Positions 1-11,800 of a stretch of 64,000 nucleotides of DNA are shown here, piece after piece (positions within the stretch are counted from its first letter, which is position 1; every line of letters starts with the position of its first letter). The stretch is taken from contig QCXZ01000053.1 in assembly GCA_025024175.1 (NCBI GenBank), positions 434,001 through 498,000 on the forward strand. The letters are read 5' to 3'. This DNA is from Rhyzopertha dominica (Eukaryota; Arthropoda; Insecta; Coleoptera; Bostrichidae). The translations under genes and the position numbers were made by a program. The notes below the pieces were generated by a model. It was not told where the DNA came from. It saw only the letters and a program-made list of their open reading frames with translations, and searched no databases.

Positions 1-13
1 GCTTAAACGACTT

Positions 14-264
14 TCACTTGCAGATTTTCAACTTCGTGACATATAAAGCTAACTGGAAGTATTGCTGATGTACCGATGAAGTGGTGCGGATCCCAGATCC
101 TCTCCTGTTACCTGGTGGTGTAATTTTCAACCCCTTTCTGGGAATATCTTCGTTCTGTCTACATTTTGCTACAAAACGTATTAGCATAGCCTGGTTTGAT
201 TCTACCTCCTGTTCAGCACTTGAAGGAGCAAATCCATCCCAAGAAATAACTGGCCATCTTCGTC
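14..264 (-). CDS. Possible 3'-terminal coding exon of an unidentified gene
   Basis: On the minus strand a good acceptor (pyrimidine tract then CTACAG, exon from 264) opens a reading frame that runs without a stop to a TGA at 14-16. The peptide begins RRWPVISWDGFAPSS and includes the polar stretch EQEVESNQAMLIRF. It has mixed, non-repetitive composition, unlike the AT-rich flanks. I do not recognise a family, and a GTAACA inside the frame could be an internal donor that ends the exon earlier. The rest of the gene would lie on the minus strand at higher coordinates, where I see no convincing partner exon. It may also be a transposon scrap. Confidence 0.3.
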
Positions 265-940
265 CTGTAGAAAGAAAAATAATGTAGAGTACAACCTGAA
301 TTGTGTTATGATATATAGTTATAGATGTCTAATTTTTATTAAATGAATTAATAGGCCTGTTTTAAGTTTGTCTTGCTAAGTATGTAGAACCTTTGAAATT
401 GCTCCATTGCTTCCCAAAATATACGCCAAATGTGGGTAAGGATTCGGTAATTTACTGTTCAAAAACTCAACAGTTTAACGAATTCAGTGTGTGCTTGTGT
501 AATGATAGACAATGATCTACTACTCTGCTTTTAGCTTCAAATTTCACTGATAACTTTCACCAAACAAATTAAAGCATATCAGTGGGCATTGATTGTCCTG
601 CCTATAAAGTAGAAGTAAAGACGTAATAATTTTTTTTCCGGAAACCTTTTTATAACCACATCACCTTTATTGATTTAGGTTCACTTTGTGAAACACCCGT
701 ACAGTCGATTGTTGTTTAGTTTCTTGTTCATATGATTGAATTTGTATTTTACGATTTTATCTACAGAATATGTGCACATTCTGGCAAGTCTTTCAAATGC
801 AACTGCGAAACTCCTGCATGTTCAAATATCTAGTGCGATCTAGTGTTACACATCCATCTAATAAAATCACTTCACGCAAATCGAAAAATATCCACCGCTC
901 ACTTTTTTTGAAACTGAATAGAGAACTCACCTTCTCGTCA
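265..940. other. Non-coding AT-rich stretch
   Basis: No supported gene, RNA or recognisable transposon. Short frames here have no motif, no splice context and AT-driven composition. Confidence 0.5.
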
Positions 941-944
941 TCCA

Positions 945-1195
945 TCCGACATCCAAAAGTGGTGCTCAAAATGAGTTAGAGGAGAAAATGTCACCCCTGT
1001 TTGACACCAATTACGCCAGGATTTGTGTAAAAACCTTGAAAATGACGCCCAATTTGATAAATCGAAAATTGATGATTTCTCACAAAATTAAAACTGATAT
1101 CCAAAATCGGTGTCCATAATCTGTTAGATGAGAAAATTCTACCCCTGTTTGACACCAAATACGTTATGGTTTGTGTAGAAATCTTGGAAATGACA
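945..1195. repeat. Diverged tandem repeat pair, unit about 141 bp
   Basis: Two copies share CATCCAAAA, then a GAGAAAAT block, then CCCCTGTTTGACACCAA, a TTTGTGTA block and CTTG(G)AAATGAC. Copy one starts near 950 and copy two near 1091, and they differ by many substitutions. This looks like an old two-copy satellite-type duplication or the inside of a repeat family. It encodes nothing recognisable. Confidence 0.6.
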
Positions 1196-3005
1196 GCAGG
1201 TCAAAGAAACTGAGGAATTTGAAGTCAGTGTATTCGTATCGCACGGGCAGTATTTACAGCTCGATAACTCGTAAAGTAGGTACGATCTGCAGTGGCGATC
1301 TCAGTAATAGTCGCGGATGTCAAACGAGGAAAATGCTGTTACTAGATATTTCCTTTTTCTTTACTTCAGCTCTTATGTGTTTTAGTGCTTGATCTTTTTT
1401 GTGTGACGGCTTCAACAACAAACAGAGTACAGCTAAAAATGATATACCTATGTATAATGTACAACATACATATTAATAAAAAGAAAACTTTACCTGTGCT
1501 TTTTTAACATACGCCTCGGCTCTGTCCCCATAACTTTAGAATGTCATCTTAACAATCAGATGCTTTGAAATGCTTGCGGCATATTCTTGCAGGTTAGATT
1601 TCCTTCCCTTCACTTGAGAGAAGCTATTTTTGCAAATAGCTTCAATAAACGTTATGCGAACAACAGAACCACTAAATTCATTCACACAGCTCGTACGGTA
1701 GACATCCCGTGAGGTCATCCCAGTTACGAGGCCACCTACCCTATCTACTATCTATCAACCTCAAGTATTCGCTTTCCTAAGTGCTCCGTTTGCCCTTCAG
1801 ATACTATCGTGGAAGTATGCATGTATTCAGCTGACATCACAAAAAAATTCTCCCATGAGCGTGTCAGAATTTTGAAACAAAATACACCATATAGTTGTTC
1901 GACGCTCCCTTTTACTAGCCGATGGAAACAAAATCAAATACACAAAAACCATAAGCGCAGACAAGTAAGATAGAGCTATTCGAATTGGAATGTGGACGGT
2001 GAACATTCAACCCACTTCACTCTAGTAATATCCCCTTCTGTAACAGAGTTTAATCAGTTTAATGCCTTCCATTATGTTAATATCCATTATGTTAATACCC
2101 TAAAGCCGAACGCGGCAATGTATAACACAACATTTGGCTATTTATCGCACATAAGTGGTTGAATGTGACTGTCCCTGGGGTTACGGGACTTCTTCCTTGA
2201 TACAGATTATCAAAATCCTGAGCCATTTTCCACATTTATTGCGTTATTCTTCAAAAATCACCTCCAAAACGCTAAATACGTGGTGGTAACCTCAAAAATA
2301 GGCTGTCTGTCAATGTGTCAATTATTACCGTTCGAACGACCGACTATGGGTTATTGCACCTACTAGTACCAACTGTTGCCCGAGACCTGTATCTGGTGAC
2401 AAATACCCATGCGCTCTTCTGCGCTCCTGATACCAATACTCGAAATTATACATTGCGCTTATGGGGATTTCGTTGAGATGCCGGCGGATATCTGGTGACA
2501 AAAGGCTGTCTAGTGATATTTGTGAAATAATACTCGAAGTTGGTGGTTTCGTACTTTTCGTGTAGTTCCACGCATCGAGTAGATCAAATAAATAAGTTAA
2601 TTTCTAGGTTACGAGATTGTTATTAAAACGTTTTTAGTGTAAATTATCAATTTTACAAATTAAAACTGGTAGAATTATGACACAACAGTTATGATTTAAT
2701 CAATAGGCTTTTATTTTGCCCATTATATAACATAATGACTGGAAAAAAGCCGTAATTGGATTAAAAAAGCATGTAGGTAACTCACTGGAATTAGCATGGA
2801 TGAAGTTGTGACCGCATCGGAGCAAGTAAGGGACGTATTGGGAACTTTTAAGCGAAGCAATAAGTATGAAGTACTCGTTGATGAATAGACCATTGCCACG
2901 GGCAGCACCAATGAAGAACGCTGAAGAAGAAACATCTCCGTGATTGATTCTTGCGCTCGCTGCATTAAGAAAACGCAGTGCAACAGTCTTCCATTTTTGA
3001 AAAGA
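1196..3005. other. Intergenic stretch without recognised content
   Basis: I see no supported gene. The minus-strand frame over 2723-3037 has no family motif and overlaps the dispersed repeat that starts at 3009. Confidence 0.45.
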
Positions 3006-3060
3006 GCCATGTCATCAGATGCTGACGCTCTAGGCATCTTTCCAAAACACTGCGCTTTAT
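3005..3060 (+). repeat. Short copy of a dispersed coding-like repeat
   Basis: On the plus strand this reads [17 protein letters not shown] and then a stop. The minus strand at about 9250-9310 carries a close relative reading [17 protein letters not shown]. The nucleotide match extends a little upstream of both ATGs, and the copies diverge after about 60 bp. Family unknown. Confidence 0.5.
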
Positions 3061-3261
3061 AGACAAAAATTGTGTACCTTTCGCTCTTCCATTCACTGTT
3101 TCGACAAGTTACGTAGGGAAACTGTTTGGGCTAGCGGTAGTTTTGAGCATTATCTTTGCGCGTTTTTCAGGCGGACTTGGCAAAAAGTGGACCATTAACT
3201 GGCTTGTTGGTTTTCGAATTTCGTGGAAAGTTTAATGTGATTTTAAATCGTTATCCATTAA

Positions 3262-4034
3262 GGGATGTTAATGGGTGACTACGTGGACCGTGGCTATTAC
3301 TCCGTTGAGACTGTCACTTTGTTGGTCGCGCTGAAGGTGCGCTACAAGGAAAGGATCACGATCTTGCGCGGCAACCACGAATCACGTCAGATCACCCAAG
3401 TATACAGCTTCTACGATGAGTGTCTGAAGAAGTACGGCAACACGAACGTCTGGAAGTTCTTCTCGGACCTGTTCGACTACTTACCGCTGACGGCCCTCGT
3501 GGACGGACAGATGTTTTGCTTGCACGGCGGTCTCTGTCCCAGCATTGGCACGATGGATCATGTTAGGACGCTGGATCGTGTGCAAGAGGTTAGTGGTTGT
3601 ATTTTCGGTGCTTCTTTAATTCCAGTCGAATTCACTTTGCAATTGTTGTCCCATGTTATGTTGACCTAGTTTCTTAGTGAATAGATTTGGAATATAGCCT
3701 TTAGCAATGTTTCAGTCCTTTGACTGAAAAGTACAATTGAAAATTGATTTAATTTAATCTTGATATGTGCTGTGTTTTTACAAATTTATTTCTATTTAAA
3801 CTGTAGTGAAACCAGTTGAATTTTGAGGCAAATTTGGCTCTTCATTCTTCAGAGTAATGGGGTTAAGTCGAAAGAGCTTCAAACACCATTTTCGATTGTA
3901 TTCCTCCGCTTTTTGAGAATGTGTTTGATGTTTGGAACTGACATCAATCGTTTTTGTTCCAGCTTGCAATTCGACACGGCACCACGTTGCGGTGAACCGC
4001 ACTTCACCAGAAGAACACCGACTATATCTTATAA
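3262..4034 (+). pseudogene. Protein phosphatase 2A catalytic subunit relic
   Basis: An exon-like block (about 3262-3588) encodes the core PPP phosphatase motifs [23 protein letters not shown] and LHGGL, very close to PP2A-C, and stops at a GTTAGT donor. A second block after TTCCAG (3963 on) encodes LQFDTAPRCGEPH and TRRTP, the PP2A C-terminus. The roughly 95 residues that normally lie between, with the SAPNYC metal-site segment, are absent from the 374-bp gap, and so is the N-terminus with the GDVHGQ motif. A one-base deletion after the TRRTP codons removes the usual terminal tyrosine-x-leucine and its stop from frame. It looks like a decayed genomic copy that kept intron positions. A real gene is unlikely but cannot be excluded if a distant exon is used. 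Confidence 0.75.
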
Positions 4035-5824
4035 TTCGTTCCGCAGTACCGTAAGCAGCTTAGTTTCATTGTACTTGTTATACATATAATGTCTATTATA
4101 AACGAAAAGCTATTGTACCATTAAAACAGAAAGGAGAAAAGAAGGCGTCTTTGGGATTCCCCTCTCTCATCTTCGAGTAGTTGAGTTTTGATTGCCCTTA
4201 CTGCTAAAAGAGTGGGGATTGAAATAAATTACAGGTTTTTATTTTTCTTGGTTTCATTGTTCGCCTTTTACGTCTGTAATGTTTTTTTGTTATATAGGAA
4301 AGAACGAATAAAATATTTAACAAAATTTTTGTTACGTTTTATTTATTATTATTGTTTTTCAGCTGTAGACATAGTGCCATCTGTAAATTTTTTCTGCTGC
4401 AATAACTGATTATGGAATAGAAGGTTGGTATATTTTTTTGTACTGGAATTTAAAACAAAGTGAAAAGGTGCAAATGTTATTTACATTTGTATAGTTTTAA
4501 TTAAAATGATAGCAAAAAAATAGATTAGCTCATAATTTTTTCATGTCCCCAATCTTTTCTCAATACCTATAGTCAGTAAATAATTAATAATAAATATTAA
4601 ATAATTTTACATTAAAAGTGAAGTAAGTAAAAGGCAGATACAAATTTGATTATTGTATACAATTGCATAAACAATTTGTAAACTAAATATATGCATAAAA
4701 AATTAATATTTCTCAACTTTAGCATATTTTCATACTCTTCAAGTATTGTCTATTTGTAGCATAGATGAGACAACACCCTAGTTTAACAACGAATATAATT
4801 TTTTAAATATACCTATATTTTATTTGATAATAAACGACTGAAAGTAAAAAACTACCTTTTCATGATTCACTTTATTAACAACACCAATATTCATTAACAG
4901 TAATACACTATACAACTGAAAATAAATAGATATACAATAGAACAACAATAGCCACAACATGGGACAATAACTGTTTTATATTCTCGTGTGTATTGCACCA
5001 TCCGACCCATATATAAAAAATAGCTCATTTTACGTCTAAGCACTAACACCAAAATTCAAATCAAGTGACGGCAAACACAGGAAAGGTGGATCGAAAAATA
5101 TCATACTGTTTGTATCCATTCCCTATAAAAATGCACCAAAAAATACCACTAACTCTTTCATGGACCTTGCCTCAGCTAAATAAGGAACATTGACATAGTT
5201 TTATGTACTAAGCTAATATAGATGCACAAAGCAGTTTTTTAGAATATCAGATTTGATTTTCGTTTGCAGACAGTGCATGAGAAACTAATTGTGAAATCTA
5301 TATGGTGATGGTAAGTACTTGCTTTAGCACTTTTTTTAACTAGAAATTATTTCATAATCACATTAATTGTAACAATCATTGTAAATGTTGCTTAAGTTTT
5401 AGACATATCCTAGAGAGAAAAAATAATACTTAAGCATGCAGTGATGTTTTTGAAGTACTGAAATATATATAGGTATTTCTATTGATTGATAAAATGTTTT
5501 AGCTTTACCAACATGTAAAAGAAATGAAATGTACCCTGATTCAAATTTCTTTCTTCTACAGCTACTTAATTTCGTAACTGCTCACATTTTTTCCTCTCTT
5601 CAATCACTTGCAGTACTTTGACAAATAGTTCTTTTGAGTATCTAGCAGTTGCTCTACATAAAATGCCTAGATGAATATACTCTTAAAAGGTGATAAAGCT
5701 CAATTTTCCACTATACCTCGTCCAAATAAAAATCACAATAAAATTAAGTAACATCAGCCAATAATACATTACTTTCGAGAACTCAAAAAACCTCTCAATT
5801 CGAAAACTAAACCATTCAGAAGTT
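4035..5824. other. AT-rich intergenic DNA
   Basis: This holds no supported gene. The part just below 5825 is expected to contain the 3' UTR of the minus-strand golgin gene. Several TTTATT hexamers (AATAAA on the minus strand) occur, for example near 4863, but none can be singled out. Confidence 0.45.
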
Positions 5825-8800
5825 TCAACTTGACCTAGCTTTCTCAATAGTGCTTATTTCTGCTGGTGAGAACCCTAAGATGCTTTGGATCGCCCTCAAA
5901 TGACCCTGGTTATTTTCTTTGTCTGTTAAGAAGTAGTAAATGGCGGACTTGAGGAACTGCAACGTTATTTCCGGATCTATTTTGTTTTTACTACCCTTGG
6001 CCTCCATCAGTTGTCTATACATTGCCTGGAAATAGATACAAGTGTTAGAGGGAATAATGTGATTTGGGAAACTGGGTTTTCTAGTTTTGTTTTATACAGC
6101 AACATGCAGTGTTGGTGAGCTATATTTTTCTAAATGGCTAGCTCCATTTTTACTGAACATTGTCTTTGTAATTGTAGGATATCTCGGTTGTGGTTTCAAC
6201 ATTTTTATATCGTCTTTTGTTTTAAAGCTGTGCATATTTTTTCAGAAAAAATAGATCTTTTTACCCATAGCAAAGCCATTTATTCAAAATAAAATTATCT
6301 ATAAAAAAGTCTGTACAGTTTTTTTTGTATCTAGGTACATACTCAAGTGAGTTATTAATAACTGAAGAAATGTTTCTTTATTCAAAAGTTGGCTATAGCT
6401 TTAAAACGAAAAAGTAATATATTATTTCTGAAATACCAAAGAAGCAATAAGAAAAATAGTTACAAAGGAAACTAGCCACTTAGAAGAGGGGGGAAATCAG
6501 CAAATTGTGTTGTATGCATATCTTCCTAATTGTGTAAGTTTTATATAAGCAATAAGCAAGTATACAATCATGCAATGCCTAATAGAGTTGTATATACAGG
6601 TGCCTCATGTGTATATACAGGTGCAACTCATGCAGATGGGTGTTAGAAAAGTGCACTCTACATAATAAATCATGCACAAATGAGGCTGCAACCACAGAGA
6701 AAATAAAAAATTCGCTAATCTATAACTACAACCAAAAAATGTCTTGTGTGCAATGCTGTCTGTAAACATCTCAATTTTACCTTTCTTGCACCCAGTACCC
6801 AAAGTGAGACAGCCTCTTTTGCACTTAATAACGGTCGAGATGTGTTAGATGATGACACGTACTCTAAGTCCTAAAAATCGGTTAAAAAGGTCTCAAAAAG
6901 TACAGTTTTTGAATCGGNATAGAGATGATTAGCGTTAATCTTAGGAATGTGTTTCAAAAGGGCATACTGTGGCGACCTACCTTGATATTTTCTAATTCAT
7001 TTTGAGTCATTTGAAGTTGCTGTAACAGTTCAGGAACCGACACACGGCTGGGACTTTGCTGGGCTAACTCTAAAATCTGAAATTTGAAATTAAAAAGATT
7101 ATTTGTTATGGGCGTTACTAAAATATTCTCAGTTCTTGTTTTAATGTTCACAAGGTCAATAATTTATATTTATATGTTAAATGAGACACCTCTATTTATT
7201 AAATAACTAAAGATAACGTAAAGAATTGTTTGCTTAATTTTGCTTTTATGACACATGCATGGAAAGCTGGTTAATTATTAGAAAAGTAGTTTCACAAGTT
7301 CTAGTTAATTGTCGTTAGGTGATTACTTCTTTTTTACCTTTCAATTGAACAAATAGCAGAAAAATCTCCATTAGATGTTGAACTGCATTTCACATATCCA
7401 CTGAAATACAACTTGATATGTTTTGTGTACATACTAAACGAAATTTAAAGAAAAGAACAAATTTTAGTTGCCGAAACGTTTACCTTTTTTTCTTGTTCTA
7501 ATTTGGCAGCAGCTTGACCTTGTGTGTACATCTGGAGATAGGTTTGCTTTTGCTTGTCCTCCTGCTGTTCCAGNTTTTGACAGGCTTCTTCCAGTTGTGT
7601 TTCTAGTTCCTTTATTCTCTCTCTGGCTGCATCTAAGTCTGGCACTAGTTGCCAATATCTGCAAATTAAAATTGGCTGCATTCTAATTAAGAACAGAACT
7701 GACAGCAAAATTTGATGGTTTACAGTATTAAAGCCCTTAGAATTTTTTTCTTACTTGAGAAAATATGTCATCATGGCAGGATGAAGATTGGTCTGTAGTC
7801 TGCAAAGTTTCTTTCTCTTTTTGACTATTTTTTACTACTGGGAATGTACAAATTTTAATACTGGTGTTAAACATAGTAGTTAGTGATGTAAATAGTGATA
7901 CCACACACAGGGGATCTTTATTAAGTTTGGATTCTTGATGAGTCTACTGGTTTTTACTACATAAGATTTTAAATAGCACAAATTTTTGCCAATCCGTAAC
8001 AAGGACTGCAAATCGTATTGACTATAGGTCTTAATGGGACATTAGTTTTATGGATTTTGGGGAAACCATACATTTCTTACCTAGCATTAATTTCAGACAA
8101 TCTTNNTAATNGCTCCTCTACTTTGTCGTTATGTTTCTGTTTGAGCTGGTGGGATTCTTCTTCGTGAGTCCTCACCAGCTCTTGTATACGACGTTCATAC
8201 TCAGTTATCAATTTATCACGTTCTTGATGGTAGTCATTTGGCGACAAATCAACGGCAACGCATTTGTCTTCCGTTTGGGCACAGTGTTTCGATTTATAAG
8301 GCTGCAAAAGGAGGAAATACCGCCACATATCGCTTAAAAAAAAACTCTACAAACCTACCGAGCTGTTGAATTCCTCGCACAAATTCACAGAGTCCTTGGA
8401 GTGCACCGACGAATTGGTGTAGTCCTCGTAGTGGCCGGAATCAGCATAAGAACTGGTCATGTCGGCGACGCTGTTGCAGACGACGCCGCCGTCGACGCCG
8501 TCGCCCATGGGCGTCTGGTCGTTCTCGCGTACCGTGATCGCATCGCTCGAGTTCGATCTGTCTTCTGGAGAGCTCAGGGCCGCTTTGTAAAGCCTCAACT
8601 CGACCACCTCTTTGGTCAGCTTCACGATGTCGCTGTCCTTCTGCTCCAGGTCCTTCTGGGCCTGCTGGAGGAGGGTCTTCAGACGTTTCACTTGACGATG
8701 CGCTCTTTGGGTGGGTGTCAGGTAATCTTCACCGGTTGCTCCCGCGTGCTGGTTGCAATGGACGACATATCTGCAAGGAAGTAGCGAAACCTGTAGGATG

Positions 8801-11800
8801 TACGCATGGTACACATTAAAAGGGTGATTTTTCTTTGTTTTTTCTTTTTAAAAAACGTGAAAGGGATATCAAACAGTTCTACTTAAAAACCGTGTACGTG
8901 CTAGGAATAGCTAGAAGACTAGAAATGACTTTCAACAGATTAAAGTAAAACTGGACGATTTTTCACACCCTGTAGTCATCCAATTTTAAATTGTTATATA
9001 CAAAAAAACCAAAACTTGACGCTCTTTCACACCCTGGAATCAGAAAAATCGTACCGGCAATAATAAAAAAATTCTCCGTATATTTAACACGTAAAACCGG
9101 CGCCTCCACCATTATTGATTGTGTACATATCTTGAAACACGCATTCTTTTGCATGACAGGATTCCACATATAGATGCATTTTGAGCCCAGGAATCCAAAA
9201 ATGACCTCAAAAATAAACTGGGGCGTTCGAGGAATTTTTTTTAACTTTTTTTCTGTCCATAACGCGCAGTGTTTTGGGAAGATGCCTGTAGCGTCTAGAT
9301 CTGACGACATAGCTGTTTAAAAATCGCCACCCCACGACAGAATTAAACGTTCTTTCTAATTCTTTTGACCGCTAGGACACTATATACGTTTCTACGTCAT
9401 AACTAGCTATCTGTTTTCGATTTAGCAGACTTAGNCGCAGACAAACTCCAGCTGAAGGTCTTTTTTTAACCATGCTCAATTTTGAAACCGTGAACGCGAA
9501 ACCGCAAATGAACAACGGCACCGCCAGCCTTGCGCATAAGATAAACAAACTAATAAGCGTTTTTCTCACTTCATTCTCCTCCCGGAGAAGGTCGTTCCGT
9601 TCCTGGCGATGCTAGCATGATCACAAGAAGCCACGCTGATGCCGCTCGTCGCGCTATTGATGCTTTCTGAGTCCCAGTCCAGGTACCCGTGACTGGCGTA
9701 CCTAAACAGGAAGAAAAATATGAGTAAATCGAAAAGACAAGACTGGAATGGCCTGTCTCACTCAGGGAAGCTTTTAGATATTAGTGGAAATGAGTGGACA
9801 CTCAAAGATGTTTTACATACAGCAAGAGCGGTAAATTTCGTATGAAATTTCAAAGAAAATAGCAGTAGCTTTATTAACGTGAAACTTTTCATACTTGGGT
9901 CCTTAATAGTACGGTTGTGCCACAGGATGACTTGGGGGGTTAGCAAATACTACGGATCTTATTAAAAAGCTTTAAATCAATAAAATTCCTTTTCCCTATT
10001 TGCTACATATCTTGTGGAGCACAGCTTTTGAAACTGACTAGTGTTAAATCGTGAAAATATATAGCACGTATAAATAAAGAAACCACGTCAAAACTAACTA
10101 AAATATCAGCTTCTAATATACTTGAACCCTTTATAACGTCAATAAAGTGTGAAAAATTCTTGATGGAACTACTGGGTTTGCCTACATAAGGTTTTAAATA
10201 GTTAGCACAAAGTTTTGTCAATCTGTAATAAGGACTGCAAATCGTGTTGACTACAGGTCCTAATGGGTCATTAGTTTTATGGATTTTGGGCAAACCATAC
10301 GATTTAGGTACCTTGCAATTAAAATACAGTTAAAAAAAGCCCTTTTTTAAGATCATTAGTAACATTATGGACGCTGGAAGCATTCACCCTCGTATATCAC
10401 AAATCTAACAAAGCGAACCCCCTCCATCCTGATCAACTTACAATTAAACTTACCTTAAGGTATGTTTTGCATCCGGGGTGACTGGTGGCGTCCTGGGGGA
10501 CGATGTGGCCACCGACGGCGATTTGGGGGCACTCAGACGGGCGTTAGATAGAGACAGGGACTGTTCCGGAAAAATCAAAGAGTTAAAACGCAGGGAAAAG
10601 CTAAATAGTACGTAACGGGCGGCGGTGCAAAGGATACTGTGATTAATTGATGTTGTAGCGTGGCGGTAATGTGGTTGCTAGAACGGAAATGCTCGATTTG
10701 GGACTTTTTCTTGCGGCTAAGGCCGGTAAACAGAACACGCAATTGTGAGAGAACACTTCCTACCACGGTTCTTTGGTTTTACAGCTAATGAGCAGTTTTA
10801 GCTTTACGTAGCTATTATTCTTGCCAGTTAAAGACTTCAGAGCACTTAAACTTGTGGCCACCTTATAATTAAATCAATACAAAAGATTTCTTTAAATTAG
10901 AATTAATGTGATCATAATAGTAGAAATTAATATTTAAATTTTCTTTTAATTAGTATATTTCTATTGGTGGAATGTGGAGATAAAAAGCCATGTAGCAAAG
11001 AAAAAAGAAATATGGTAACAATATATTGCAAAGCGAACAATAAAAAATTACGCAAGAGCAGAGAATAAAAGTCAAAGAATTGGCAAAAGAAGCCAAAAGG
11101 GAGGCTTGGGAAGAGTTTGGGATGAAAATGCAGGAAAACAGCAAAGCAAACCAGAAACTATTTTATAAAATACTAAAGAATGCCAAAAATGATAAAAAGT
11201 ACATTGCAGGTCGGATAAAAAACAAGCAAGGGAAAATACTGACAGAAGGCAGTGAAATAATGAACAGATGGAAAGAATATTTCAAAGAGTTAATCAACCC
11301 AGAAACTGAAACAAATAGCACAGAAGTCAGAGAAACGAATTATAGAAGTGTTGAAGAGGAACAACAGAACGTTATAGAGGAGGAAGAAGTAAAAAAGATC
11401 ATTGATAATATAAAAAGAGGAAAGGNGGNGGTGCATGATCAAATTGCANCGGAAATGTTGAAAAACATGGGACCAAAAGGGCGGAAAGTGCTGACAAAAA
11501 TATTTAACATGGCATGGAATAAAGGAGCAGTACCAGATGACTGGAAAATGGGGATAATTGTACCAATACATAAAAAGGGAGAAACTCCTATAGAGGAATC
11601 ACATTGTTAAGTGTAGTAGCAGAGGTTTATGAAAGACTGATTGAAGCAAGATTAAGAGAAAAGTTGGAACCACAATTACACAAAGCACAAAGCGGGTTTA
11701 GAAGAGGGCGAAGCACCCAGGACCATATATTTACGATTAAACAAATGATGGAAAAGATAGGCAAAGAAAAAGGAATCTGTTTAGCATTCCTGGACTTAGA

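Noticed and set aside
2723..3037. Minus-strand frame of 104 codons near the PP2A relic
   Set aside because: No family motif, no splice context, and it overlaps a dispersed repeat on the other strand.
8401..8784. Plus-strand frame of 127 codons
   Set aside because: Antisense shadow of the GC-rich golgin exon 4, where high GC suppresses stops on both strands.
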